Assembly (NCBI GenBank): GCA_964353355.1
Contig: CAYGVT010000095.1
Location: forward strand, 1-29,480
Origin: CAYGVT01 sp964353355
GTDB taxonomy: Archaea; Thermoplasmatota; DTKX01; GCA-020343715
Direction of reading: 5' to 3'
Length of the DNA stretch: 29,480 bases
In this document: piece after piece, positions 1-6,845 of the stretch
How the letters are laid out: each line of letters opens with the position of its first letter
Numbering within the stretch: the stretch's first letter is position 1
The notes under the pieces: generated by a model
Database searches by the model: none
What the model saw: only the letters and a program-made list of their open reading frames with translations
What the model was told of the DNA's origin: nothing
Position numbers and translations under genes: made by a program

Positions 1-230
1 GCGGCCGTGAGCCGCAGCGTCACGTTGATGTTGGTGCCCTCGACCGCGGTCTCGATGTGCCTGATGTCGACCTCGCCAATGCCGGGCACTGGCGTCGTCA
101 TATCGACCTTCACGTCGCTCGCGGGGTCGTCCAGCGAATCGGTCCAATCCACCGCCGCGGAGACCCTCATGGCACCGAGGGAGAGAACGATCGCACAGAC
201 CAGCGCGACGAACCTGACCTTTGGGTTCAC
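1..230 (-). CDS. secreted protein, N-terminal part (runs off left edge)
   Basis: Only the first 76 residues are in the window. The GTG at 230-228 is chosen because a GGTGAT Shine-Dalgarno sequence lies 5 bases upstream and an in-frame TGA lies at 239-237. The protein begins with a basic n-region (MNPKVRF), a hydrophobic core (VALVCAIVLSLGAM) and an Ala-rich cleavage area, so it is very likely exported. The mature part begins with WTDSLDDPASDVKVDM and continues into alternating hydrophobic residues (NINVTLRLTA) that suggest beta strands. Similar openings (tryptophan, then an acidic D-D-P...D motif) occur in predicted beta-sandwich surface proteins of archaea, from memory. Function is not identifiable from this fragment. 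It is divergent from the acetyl-CoA synthetase gene. Confidence 0.75.
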   Translation of the reverse strand, partial: MNPKVRFVALVCAIVLSLGAMRVSAAVDWTDSLDDPASDVKVDMTTPVPGIGEVDIRHIETAVEGTNINVTLRLTA

Positions 231-262
231 TACCAATCACCCTGAGCGCTTACCTGCCTTCC

Positions 263-273
263 CCGTAATAAGC
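263..273 (-). promoter_or_regulatory. probable TATA box for the 230(-) gene
   Basis: The minus strand reads GCTTATTACGG about 38 bases before the GTG start, an AT-rich island in GC-rich surroundings. This spacing leaves a short leader that carries the GGTGAT ribosome-binding site. Confidence 0.5.
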
Positions 274-392
274 ATTGCCCCCCGCGGTCAGGACGCGTCG
301 CGGCCGCGGGAGGCGCGACGGATGCGTCGGGGGGAACGTCCGCGATGCCGGGCAGGTGATGGCCGCGGCGACCGCGGCGTCCCGTCGGGAAA

Positions 393-400
393 GGTTATAC
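393..400 (+). promoter_or_regulatory. TATA box for the acetyl-CoA synthetase operon
   Basis: GGTTATAC is centred about 28 bases before the ATG at 424, so the transcript is probably leaderless or nearly so. There is no clear Shine-Dalgarno sequence before that ATG, which agrees. Confidence 0.6.
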
Positions 401-423
401 GTCCTTACGTACTACAAGGGCCG

Positions 424-2547
424 ATGGCGGACCTGTCGCAACCGCTGAAGCCTCTTTTCGAGCCCGCTTCCATAGCGGTGGTGGGCGCGTCCAACGTCGA
501 GGGCAAGGTCGGCTTCTCGGTCGTGCGCAACTTAAAATCCTCCGGCTACAAGGGCCCCATCTACCCCGTGAACCTCAAGGAGGGCGAGGTCCAGGGCATC
601 AAGGCCTACCCCAGCCTCCTCGACCTCCCCGGCGACGTGGACATGGTCGTCGTGTGCGTCCCTTTCCAGTTCGTGCCCGACGTGATGGAGCAGGCGGGCC
701 GGAAGGGCGCGCGCACCGCGGTCATCATAACCGCTGGCTTCTCCGAGACGGGCAAGGAGGGCAAGGAGCTTGAGCTGCGCATCTCGGAGACCGCCAGGCG
801 GTACGGCATGCGCATGCTCGGGCCCAACTGCCTGGGCGTCGTCAACACGCACCATCTCATGAACGCCACGTTCGCCTCCCGCACGCCCCGCACAGGCGAG
901 CTCACGATGATCTCCCAGTCCGGCGCGGTGTGCGTGGCCGTGCTCGACTGGGCCGAGATGAACCACGTGGGATTCTCCAAGTTCATCTCGGTGGGCAACA
1001 AGCTCGACATCGAGGAGTCCCACCTCATGGACTACCTCAAGGACGACCCCACGACGGGGCTCGTGATGATGTACATAGAGGGCATCCGCTCGGGGCCCGA
1101 GTTCATCGAGGCAGCGAGGCAGGCGAGCCGGACCAAGACGGTCCTTGCCATGAAGGCGGGCCACACGGCCGCGGGCGCCAAGGCGGCCTCCTCGCACACG
1201 GGCGCCATCGCGGGCTCGGACGCGGTCTTCGACGCCGCCTTCCGCAAATCCGGCATCTTGCGCGTGCGCGAGCTCACGGAGTTCTACGACTTCGCCAAGG
1301 CCTTCACCCAGCTCCCCCTCCCCAGGGGAGGGCGCGTGGCCATCGTCTCCAACGCGGGCGGCTTCGCGGTCGTGGCGACCGACGCCGTCGGCGACCAGGG
1401 CGAGCTCTCGATGGCCTCGTTCACGAGGCCCACGCTGGAGCTGTTCCAGCGCAGCCTGCCCGCCGAGAGCAACATCTACAACCCCGTCGACGTGCTCGGC
1501 GACGCCAAGCTCGACCGCTACCGCATGGCCATCGAGGCCGCGCTCGCGGACGGCAACGTCGACGCGGTGCTCGTCATCGTGGCCCCGGTCGGCACGACGA
1601 TGGTCGGCACGATCGCGGAGTACGTGGCCGGCCTGGGGGAGGGGCTCACGAAGCCGGTGTGCATGTGCCTGATGGGCGGGGCCGACATGCAGGAGGGCTT
1701 CCGCATCCTGCGCGAGAGCCGGGTCCCCAACTTCGACTCCCCCGAGCGCGCCGTGCGCGTGCTCGCGGGTCTCGCGAGGTCCGCCAGGAGCAGGGCCGCG
1801 CCCCCGCCCCCGCCCCCTGTCCGGGTAAGGGGCGACAAATCCACGGTGAGGGCCGCGTTCAAGAGGGTGCTGGCCCAGGGCAGGCTGCAGATGTCCGAGG
1901 ACGAGGGCTACGAGGTGCTCAAGGCCTACGGCATCCCGGTGGCCCCGATGAGGCTCGCCACGTCCGCGGACGAGGCCGCGGCGGCTGCCAGGGAGCTGGG
2001 CTTCCCCGTGGTCCTCAAGGTCGCGTCGGCCGACATCGCCCACAAGACCGACGCGGGGGGCATCATCGTCGGCCTCGCCACGGCGGAATCGGTGCGCGAC
2101 AACTACAGGTACATGATGCGCACGGTCGCCGCCCGCATGCCGCGCGCGCGCATCGACGGCGCCGTCGTGCAGAAGATGGTCAAGGGGCGCGAGGTCATCG
2201 TGGGGGTCACGCGCGACCCGACCTTCGGGCCCGTGGTCACCTTCGGCCTCGGGGGCATCTTCGTCGAGGTCCTCAAGGACGTGCAGCAGCGCGTGGCGCC
2301 CCTCACCAGGGAGGACATCACGGGAATGATCACGGGCATCCGCAGCTTCCCGATCCTGGCGGGGGCGAGGGGCAAGCGCCCCGCCGACGTCAAGGCGGTG
2401 GAGGACATCATCGCCAGGGCGACCCAGATAGTCCTCGACTTCCCGGAGGTCCAGGAGCTGGAGGTAAACCCGCTCCTGGTCTGCGACGAGGGCGAGGGCG
2501 CCTGGGCCGTGGACTCGCTCATGACGCTCAAGGGGGTTTCCAAGTGA
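424..2547 (+). CDS. acetyl-CoA synthetase (ADP-forming), fused alpha-beta chain
   Basis: This 707-residue protein should interconvert acetyl-CoA (or another acyl-CoA), ADP and phosphate with the acid, CoA and ATP, the usual archaeal route for making ATP from acyl-CoA. Order of domains: a Rossmann CoA-binding domain (residues about 8-105, VVGASNVEGKVGF), succinyl-CoA-ligase-like flavodoxin domains carrying the phospho-histidine motif SSHTGAIAGSD (His258), a Pro-rich linker near residue 460 (five to six prolines), then an ATP-grasp domain from about residue 485 with the HKTDAGG motif (His540). The alpha and beta parts are separate genes in some archaea and fused here. The ATG at 424 is chosen because it begins the conserved domain and follows a TATA box; the frame is open further upstream but that part looks non-coding. 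It overlaps the next gene by 4 bases. Confidence 0.93.
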   Translation: MADLSQPLKPLFEPASIAVVGASNVEGKVGFSVVRNLKSSGYKGPIYPVNLKEGEVQGIKAYPSLLDLPGDVDMVVVCVPFQFVPDVMEQAGRKGARTAVIITAGFSETGKEGKELELRISETARRYGMRMLGPNCLGVVNTHHLMNATFASRTPRTGELTMISQSGAVCVAVLDWAEMNHVGFSKFISVGNKLDIEESHLMDYLKDDPTTGLVMMYIEGIRSGPEFIEAARQASRTKTVLAMKAGHTAAGAKAASSHTGAIAGSDAVFDAAFRKSGILRVRELTEFYDFAKAFTQLPLPRGGRVAIVSNAGGFAVVATDAVGDQGELSMASFTRPTLELFQRSLPAESNIYNPVDVLGDAKLDRYRMAIEAALADGNVDAVLVIVAPVGTTMVGTIAEYVAGLGEGLTKPVCMCLMGGADMQEGFRILRESRVPNFDSPERAVRVLAGLARSARSRAAPPPPPPVRVRGDKSTVRAAFKRVLAQGRLQMSEDEGYEVLKAYGIPVAPMRLATSADEAAAAARELGFPVVLKVASADIAHKTDAGGIIVGLATAESVRDNYRYMMRTVAARMPRARIDGAVVQKMVKGREVIVGVTRDPTFGPVVTFGLGGIFVEVLKDVQQRVAPLTREDITGMITGIRSFPILAGARGKRPADVKAVEDIIARATQIVLDFPEVQELEVNPLLVCDEGEGAWAVDSLMTLKGVSK

Positions 2548-3545
2548 GGTCAGTGGTCATCGCAGGCGTGGGCAGGGAATCGGGAAAGACCGTCGTGGCG
2601 CTGGGGCTCGCGCTCAACTCAAAGGGGCACGTGGAGTACGTCAAGCCCATCCGCGACCACCTCAAGAAGGAGGCGGACAGGCTCTACGAGCGCGACGCGG
2701 AGCTCGCGTCCCGCGTGCTGCACATCAAGGAGCCCTTCGAGGACATCAGCCACTACGACTACGACGTGGCCAAGCGGGCGGACACGAGGCCCCTCATAAA
2801 GGAGCTGCACAAGCGCGCCAAGCGGTCCGACCTGCTGCTGGTGGAGGCGGGCGAGCACGCCGAGACGGGCCACTGCCAGGGCATCTCAGCGTTCGACCTG
2901 GCAAGGGAGCTCGGCGCGCCCCTCCTGCTCGTGACGGGGCCGGCCTTGGCGATGCTCGACCGCGTGCTCATGCTCATCGAGTACGCGCACCACGAGGGCG
3001 TGGACGTGCTGGGCGTCGTGGTCAACAACGACCGCGACGGCAAGCTCGCGCGCCTCCTCAAGGCGCACCACGTCCCGATGCTGGGCGCCATCCCCTTCGA
3101 GCCGAGCCTGAGGTACTTCCGGGTGCGCGAGATACTCGACGAGGTCGGGGGCGAGTGCGTCGCGGGGGCCGAGGGGCTCGACCGCGTCGTCGAGAACATA
3201 GTCATCGGCGCGATGACCGCGGAGGTGGCCCTCCCGCTCATGCGCCGCATCCCGAGGAAGTGCGTCATCACGGGCGGCGACAGGTCCGACCTGCAGCTGG
3301 CCGCCCTGTCCACGGACGTGTCGTGCCTTGTGCTCACGGGCGGCCTCCGCCCATCGTCCCAGGTCATGGCGGAGGCGCACGAGAAGGGCGTGCCGGTCAT
3401 CGTCGTCGCCGCGGACACCTACACGGCGACAGAGAGGTTCGACCGCCTGCAGGCGCGCATCAACCCCGACGACGAGGAGATGGTCGCGCGCGTGAGGGCG
3501 CTCGTGCGCAAGAACGTGGACCTCAAGAAGGTGTACGGGAAGTAG
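2544..3545 (+). CDS. P-loop/DRTGG-domain protein like the N-terminal part of phosphotransacetylase
   Basis: This 333-residue protein starts at a GTG that overlaps the synthetase stop (GTGA), so the two are probably translationally coupled. The N-terminus has a P-loop (GVGRESGKT, residues 8-16) of the dethiobiotin-synthetase/CobB-like type. The C-terminal third (about 215-325) contains ITGGDRSDLQLAAL and LVLTGGLRPSS, the signature of a DRTGG domain. This combination is the regulatory N-terminal half of long bacterial phosphate acetyltransferases (COG0857-like), but the catalytic transacetylase domain is absent. Position next to acetyl-CoA synthetase suggests a role in sensing or controlling acetyl-CoA/acetate flux; that is inference, and no enzymatic activity can be assigned. 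Thr-16 completes the Walker A lysine-threonine pair, so nucleotide binding is likely. Confidence 0.8.
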   Translation: MRSVVIAGVGRESGKTVVALGLALNSKGHVEYVKPIRDHLKKEADRLYERDAELASRVLHIKEPFEDISHYDYDVAKRADTRPLIKELHKRAKRSDLLLVEAGEHAETGHCQGISAFDLARELGAPLLLVTGPALAMLDRVLMLIEYAHHEGVDVLGVVVNNDRDGKLARLLKAHHVPMLGAIPFEPSLRYFRVREILDEVGGECVAGAEGLDRVVENIVIGAMTAEVALPLMRRIPRKCVITGGDRSDLQLAALSTDVSCLVLTGGLRPSSQVMAEAHEKGVPVIVVAADTYTATERFDRLQARINPDDEEMVARVRALVRKNVDLKKVYGK

Positions 3546-3562
3546 CGCGCGTCTCTCGCGCG
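3546..3562. terminator. GC hairpin between convergent genes
   Basis: CGCGCG (3546-3551), a 5-base loop, then CGCGCG (3557-3562) form a perfect 6-bp stem. It fills the 22-base gap between the stop codons at 3545 (+) and 3568 (-). There is no T tract, so termination activity is only suggested by position. Confidence 0.3.
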
Positions 3563-3567
3563 GTACA

Positions 3568-3831
3568 TCACGCCCTGGCCAGCCGGACCGTCAGGACACC
3601 GCCCGAGAGGTCCACCGTCGCGCGCGTGGCGTCGACGGGGACGGGCAGTGCCTGCGAGACGTGCATGGGGCACGTCGAGGGCGCATTGAGCGGGACGGGG
3701 CTGGTGTCAACGACCTCCCCGACCTCGACGTCCAAGCTGAGCACGCCGTTCTCCACGACCCATCTCACGCGCAGCCGATCATCGGTCCCGACGTCCGCCC
3801 TCGCCACGAGGCCGTCTGGTTCTTCCACCAC
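3568..3831 (-). CDS. Hsp20-like (CS/alpha-crystallin fold) domain protein, possibly the 3' part of an interrupted gene
   Basis: From the GTG at 3831 this is 87 residues, essentially one Hsp20-like beta-sandwich. It begins with EEPDGLVARADVGTDD, continues RLRVRWVVENGVLSLDVEVGE, and ends with the typical closing strand pattern LPVPVDATRATVDLSGGVLTVRL. It is clearly related to the C-terminal domain of the neighbour at 4170-4946 (shared VGTDD..RVRW and a D-A-[T/G]-x-x-A-x-[V/A]-x-L-S-x-G-x-L-[T/S]-V-R ending). The same frame extends upstream for 21 coding-like codons (including YTLWEEPTPPPFSAS) to a TGA at 3897-3895 that is also the stop of the next upstream feature. No ATG, GTG or TTG lies between that TGA and 3831. 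So it is either a separate short gene starting at GTG, or the end of one gene broken by a nonsense codon. Confidence 0.6.
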   Translation of the reverse strand: MVEEPDGLVARADVGTDDRLRVRWVVENGVLSLDVEVGEVVDTSPVPLNAPSTCPMHVSQALPVPVDATRATVDLSGGVLTVRLARA

Positions 3832-3894
3832 TTCGATGGATGCCGAGAAGGGGGGCGGCGTCGGCTCCTCCCAGAGAGTGTAGGACCCGACCGC

Positions 3895-4173
3895 TCACGG
3901 ACCGCTGGCTATCGACGCGAGTGTCGCACTCTCGATGGCGCTCAGGATGTCCGACAGCCTCACCTGGTCCATATCGGTCCCTTCCAGGTCATCGAGGCAC
4001 TCGACCTGTGCCTCCAGACGCGCATCGTCCTCAAGGTCCGTGGGGGGAAGGGCCGGAGCGGTGGGTGGCGGAGGAGGTGTCCCCCTTGGGGGGGCTGGGG
4101 GGCCTTTGCCCTTGACGACCCGCCTCAGGAAGAGCGAGAGGGTCAGGATGATGAGGCCTTGCGTGGGGTTCAT
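3895..4173 (-). CDS. short membrane protein with Pro-rich linker (5' part of a possibly interrupted Hsp20-like membrane gene)
   Basis: Ninety-two residues from the ATG at 4173, which overlaps the upstream stop as ATGA and has GGTGG 5 bases before it. The N-terminus MNPTQGLIILTLSLFLRR is a short hydrophobic segment followed by positive charges, consistent with a membrane anchor. Next come a proline-rich linker (residues about 25-45) and an acidic helix-like region rich in Leu/Asp/Glu (DLEDDARLEAQVECLDDLEG). It stops at TGA 3897-3895 in exactly the same frame as the Hsp20-like domain downstream. Read through, the pair would be about 201 residues with the layout membrane segment, linker, Hsp20-like domain, the same layout as the neighbouring 4170-4946 gene. 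Function is unknown. Confidence 0.55.
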   Translation of the reverse strand: MNPTQGLIILTLSLFLRRVVKGKGPPAPPRGTPPPPPTAPALPPTDLEDDARLEAQVECLDDLEGTDMDQVRLSDILSAIESATLASIASGP

Positions 4174-4946
4174 GGCCCCACCTTGAGCATCCGCACGGAG
4201 AGCCATCCGTTGCTGAGGCTGGCCTTGGCGGTGCCGGCGTCGAACGGCCCCGGCATCCGCGAGGTCATCCAACCCTGCGCGGCCCCGGGGCCGCCCTGCT
4301 GCCCGGCCCACACATGGACCGCCTCGGCGTCGGCGTGCCACCTGACGCGGGCCCAGTCGTCGGTCCCGACCCACGCGAGCGCCTCGTAGTGGTCGCCGCG
4401 GTCGAGCACGCTCAGCGTCGGGGGGGCAGCGGCCGCAGCCTGCGTCTGGGGGGCCGGGTACGGCGCCGATGCGTACGCGCGGGGGCGGGCGGTGGGGGCT
4501 AAGGTGTGGAGCGTGGTCGAGACCAAGTCGCCGGCGGCATTGACGATGCCGTCGATGCCGTCCGCGGGTGGTCGCGTATGCTGGTACCCCTGCGAGGGGG
4601 ACCCGTGCGCTGAGTAGGCCGCAGTGGGATAGGGGGTCGCGGGCAGCGAGGAGGAAGAGGGCGCCATCCCCGCGGCGAGCTCCCTCTGCCTGGACGCGGC
4701 GACGAACAGGAAGACGGCGCCGATGACGAGCAGCACGATGCCGCAGATGGCAACGACGGCGGTGAGGGTGGCGTCGAGGCGCGCGAACAGCAGGAGCACG
4801 GCGATGGCGAGCAGGGCGGCGCCGACAGCGACACCCATCATCCCGAGAAGCGAGCTTGCGTTCCTCGAGGCCTCTGGGTCGTTGTCATCGACCGAGTCCT
4901 TGAGAAGGACCTTGGCTACCTCGAACAGAAGCTCTCCCTCGCCCAT
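4170..4946 (-). CDS. membrane protein with C-terminal Hsp20-like domain
   Basis: The ATG at 4946 is preferred over the TTG at 4955 because the TATA box at 4967-4978 lies about 26 bases before it, giving a leaderless message; this gives 258 residues. Residues about 32-56 (LLGMMGVAVGAALLAIAVLLLF) and 62-85 (LTAVVAICGIVLLVIGAVFLFV) are two membrane helices, separated by a very short turn containing ARLDA. A Ser/Pro/Ala/Tyr-rich linker of about 75 residues follows, then a C-terminal domain from about 170 with ALAWVGTDDWARVRWHADAE and a closing DAGTAKASLSNGWLSVRM that matches the Hsp20-like sandwich of the neighbour at 3568. Both termini should face the cytoplasm if the hairpin model is right. A membrane-tethered small-heat-shock-like protein is an inference; no client or partner is known. 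Confidence 0.75.
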   Translation of the reverse strand: MGEGELLFEVAKVLLKDSVDDNDPEASRNASSLLGMMGVAVGAALLAIAVLLLFARLDATLTAVVAICGIVLLVIGAVFLFVAASRQRELAAGMAPSSSSLPATPYPTAAYSAHGSPSQGYQHTRPPADGIDGIVNAAGDLVSTTLHTLAPTARPRAYASAPYPAPQTQAAAAAPPTLSVLDRGDHYEALAWVGTDDWARVRWHADAEAVHVWAGQQGGPGAAQGWMTSRMPGPFDAGTAKASLSNGWLSVRMLKVGP

Positions 4947-4966
4947 GCGTGCCAATGGTCAGTGGC

Positions 4967-4978
4967 AATTAATATACC
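4967..4978 (-). promoter_or_regulatory. TATA box for the Hsp20-like membrane gene pair
   Basis: The minus strand reads GGTATATTAATT, a strong AT-rich box about 26 bases before the ATG at 4946. It defines the 5' end of the 4946-3568 transcription unit. Confidence 0.65.
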
Positions 4979-5025
4979 TTGCCAATGTGGACATGGCGCG
5001 CTCGAATCCCCATCACCCCGTCACC

Positions 5026-5033
5026 CTTTTATC
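5026..5033 (+). promoter_or_regulatory. probable TATA box for purQ
   Basis: CTTTTATC lies about 45 bases before the GTG at 5074. The leader so defined contains a purine-rich ribosome-binding site (GGAGAGGTGG). Confidence 0.5.
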
Positions 5034-5073
5034 CCCTGAGCGCGTTCGCGGGCCCAGAAGGAGAGGTGGGCCA

Positions 5074-5916
5074 GTGAAGGTCGGCGACGTGCGGGTGTGC
5101 GTGCTGCGCATCGAGGGCACGAACTGCGAGGAGGAGAGCTTCCACGCCTTCAACCGGCTCGGCGCCGATGCCGAGTTCGTCCACCTCAAGCAGCTCGAGA
5201 GCAAGAAGTCAGGCGACGCCCGCTCGCTCGAGGACTACCATATCCTCTTCGTCCCCGGTGGCTTCTCGGCGGGCGACTACGTGCGCGCTGGCGCCATCTT
5301 CGCGTCCCGCATGCGCAGCGCCGTGCGCAAGGACCTGGCCGCCTTCATCGAGGACGGCAGGCCCGTGGGCGGGGTTTGCAACGGGTTCCAGGTGCTCGTC
5401 GAGCTCGGCGCGCTGCCCGGCTTCGAGGGCCCGGTGTCGGACGTGCCGCACGCGGTGCTCGCCACCAACGACTCCAACAGGTTCGAGTGCCGTCCGACGC
5501 TGCTCAAGGTCGAATCGACGCGCAGCCCCTGGACCTCCGCCTACGAGAAGGGCCAGGTCATCCAGGTGCCCTCCGCGCATGCTGAGGGCAAGTTCATGCT
5601 GCCCCAGGAGAGGGAGGCGGAGCTGCTCGGGCGCCTCCGCGCCAAGGACCAGATCGCCTTCCGTTGGGTCGACCCCAAGGGCGCCTACGCCGGCTACCCG
5701 TGGAACCCCAACGGCTCGGTCGACAACATCGCGGGCATCTGCAACGAGGCGGGCAACGTCATGGGCCTCATGCCCCACCCCGAGCGCGTGTTCTTCCGCA
5801 CCCGCATGACCGACTGGACCCGCGAGAGCCAGGTCGGCGCGGCCGGAAGGGGGGACCAGGGCCCTGGCAGGCCGTTCTTCCAGGGCGTGCTCGACTACGT
5901 GAAGCGGAAGTACTGA
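5074..5916 (+). CDS. purQ: phosphoribosylformylglycinamidine synthase, glutaminase subunit
   Basis: PurQ releases ammonia from glutamine and passes it to PurL for conversion of FGAR to FGAM in purine synthesis. This 280-residue protein has the class I glutamine amidotransferase landmarks: PGGFSAGDYVRAG (oxyanion region), nucleophile Cys102 in GGVCNGFQVL, and His235/Glu237 in GLMPHPERV. The substrate-side segments TNDSNRFECRP and WNPNGSVDNIAGICN are typical of the family. The GTG start is placed by the purine-rich ribosome-binding site 5-13 bases upstream and by the start of homology (VRVCVLRIEGTNCEEE). It is longer than the roughly 225-residue Bacillus-type PurQ, resembling the longer archaeal forms. 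PurL and PurS are not in the window; the gene stands alone between minus-strand units. Confidence 0.93.
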   Translation: MKVGDVRVCVLRIEGTNCEEESFHAFNRLGADAEFVHLKQLESKKSGDARSLEDYHILFVPGGFSAGDYVRAGAIFASRMRSAVRKDLAAFIEDGRPVGGVCNGFQVLVELGALPGFEGPVSDVPHAVLATNDSNRFECRPTLLKVESTRSPWTSAYEKGQVIQVPSAHAEGKFMLPQEREAELLGRLRAKDQIAFRWVDPKGAYAGYPWNPNGSVDNIAGICNEAGNVMGLMPHPERVFFRTRMTDWTRESQVGAAGRGDQGPGRPFFQGVLDYVKRKY

Positions 5917-5917
5917 G

Positions 5918-5937
5918 CCCCCCCGGGACATGGGGGG
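5918..5937. terminator. C-run/G-run hairpin between convergent genes
   Basis: A run of seven C (5918-5924) and a run of six G (5932-5937) can pair across a 7-8 base loop. It follows the purQ stop directly and lies 27 bases before the end of the convergent hydrolase gene. No T tract follows on either strand. Confidence 0.3.
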
Positions 5938-5963
5938 AGCGTAAGGCCATCCCCGAGCACGCC

Positions 5964-6845
5964 TCAAAGCTCGATCTCGAAGCCGTACGTCCTCTCCGGC
6001 CATACCTTGTGGACCTTGCTGACCAGGTCCTCCGTGAAGCTCCCGTCCTGCAGCAGGCCATAGGTGCGCCTCGGGACCGTTGTGAGGGCCATCACCGCGC
6101 CCGGCCGCTCGCGGTCGTCGAGGAAGTCCGTCTCGAGCATGAACCGGTCGCCCTTGGCGGCGGCCTCCCTGCAGAACGTGCGCGAGGCGAGGATGCTGGG
6201 CATGAGCCCGAAGTTCTCGTGCGGGAGGATGAGCGGCGGGCAATAGTGCTTGACGACGCGGCCCGGGTCGAGCCCCGCGGTCCGCGCGCGCGTCGCGATG
6301 TCCTGGCAGACCTCCGGAGTGGTCGATTCGGTGTGGACCACGGCGGCGCAGCCGAGCCCGTGGGCGAGCTCGAGCGCCCGGTCGAAGAGGCGGTTGGCCG
6401 CGGCCATCACGTCATCGGGCACCTCGAAGTGCGGGCGGCCGACCTCGCCGAGCGCTGCCGCCCTCACCTCGGCGACCAGCTCGGCCGACTCCTCGATGCC
6501 CGCGAGCACGAGGGCCTCGGCCTCGGCGAGCGGCATGCCGTTGCCCACGTGCTGGACCAGGTCGACCGGGTGGGGCGCGACCGCGGCCCAGGCCTTGACG
6601 GGGGTCTCCCGTCGCACCTCCTCGGCGAGCGCGCACGTGGCCTCGAGCGAGGCGCGGTAGGCCTCCCTGGAGGTCGGGAGGGCGGTAAAGTCGGGCTTGT
6701 GCACGACGACGAGGTGCGTGCCGCCCGCGCGGTGGAAGGCGCGGACCGCGTCGAGGAAGTCACCGCGGCGGTCCAGGTGGCAGTGGTCGTCGAGCACCGG
6801 GAAGGCGTGGGCGGCCGGGATGATCTTGGCCACGGGTCGGCTCAC
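5964..6845 (-). CDS. TatD-related metal-dependent hydrolase
   Basis: A 293-residue TIM-barrel hydrolase of the archaeal TatD-related group (COG1099-like). The N-terminal DDHCHLD motif (His21, His23) is the metal-binding HxH; further likely ligands are in VAPHPVD (about His92), VVHTEST and the late ETDFLDD motif. The family includes Mg-dependent DNases and amidohydrolases; the substrate here cannot be read from sequence. The GTG start at 6845 overlaps the stop of the exported protein upstream (GTGA), so it is translated with it as the third gene of an operon headed by 9155. The mixture of a cytoplasmic hydrolase with two exported proteins is unusual. Homology begins at about residue 17, so a slightly later start is possible. 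Confidence 0.85.
   Translation of the reverse strand: MSRPVAKIIPAAHAFPVLDDHCHLDRRGDFLDAVRAFHRAGGTHLVVVHKPDFTALPTSREAYRASLEATCALAEEVRRETPVKAWAAVAPHPVDLVQHVGNGMPLAEAEALVLAGIEESAELVAEVRAAALGEVGRPHFEVPDDVMAAANRLFDRALELAHGLGCAAVVHTESTTPEVCQDIATRARTAGLDPGRVVKHYCPPLILPHENFGLMPSILASRTFCREAAAKGDRFMLETDFLDDRERPGAVMALTTVPRRTYGLLQDGSFTEDLVSKVHKVWPERTYGFEIEL

Noticed and set aside
532..2043. Long open frame on the minus strand opposite the acetyl-CoA synthetase
   Set aside because: It is rich in Arg, Gly, His and Ala with no domain, mirrors a strongly conserved gene on the other strand and is expected from high GC content.
930..2543. Plus-strand open frame upstream of the DRTGG gene, in its frame
   Set aside because: The part before the GTG at 2544 is low-complexity Arg/Gly-rich shadow of the acetyl-CoA synthetase gene; the real protein starts at the overlap.
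3895..3897. TGA as a selenocysteine codon
   Set aside because: No UGA-decoding machinery or SECIS-like element is visible, and the intact paralogue has no Cys at the comparable place; nonsense or a true stop is simpler.
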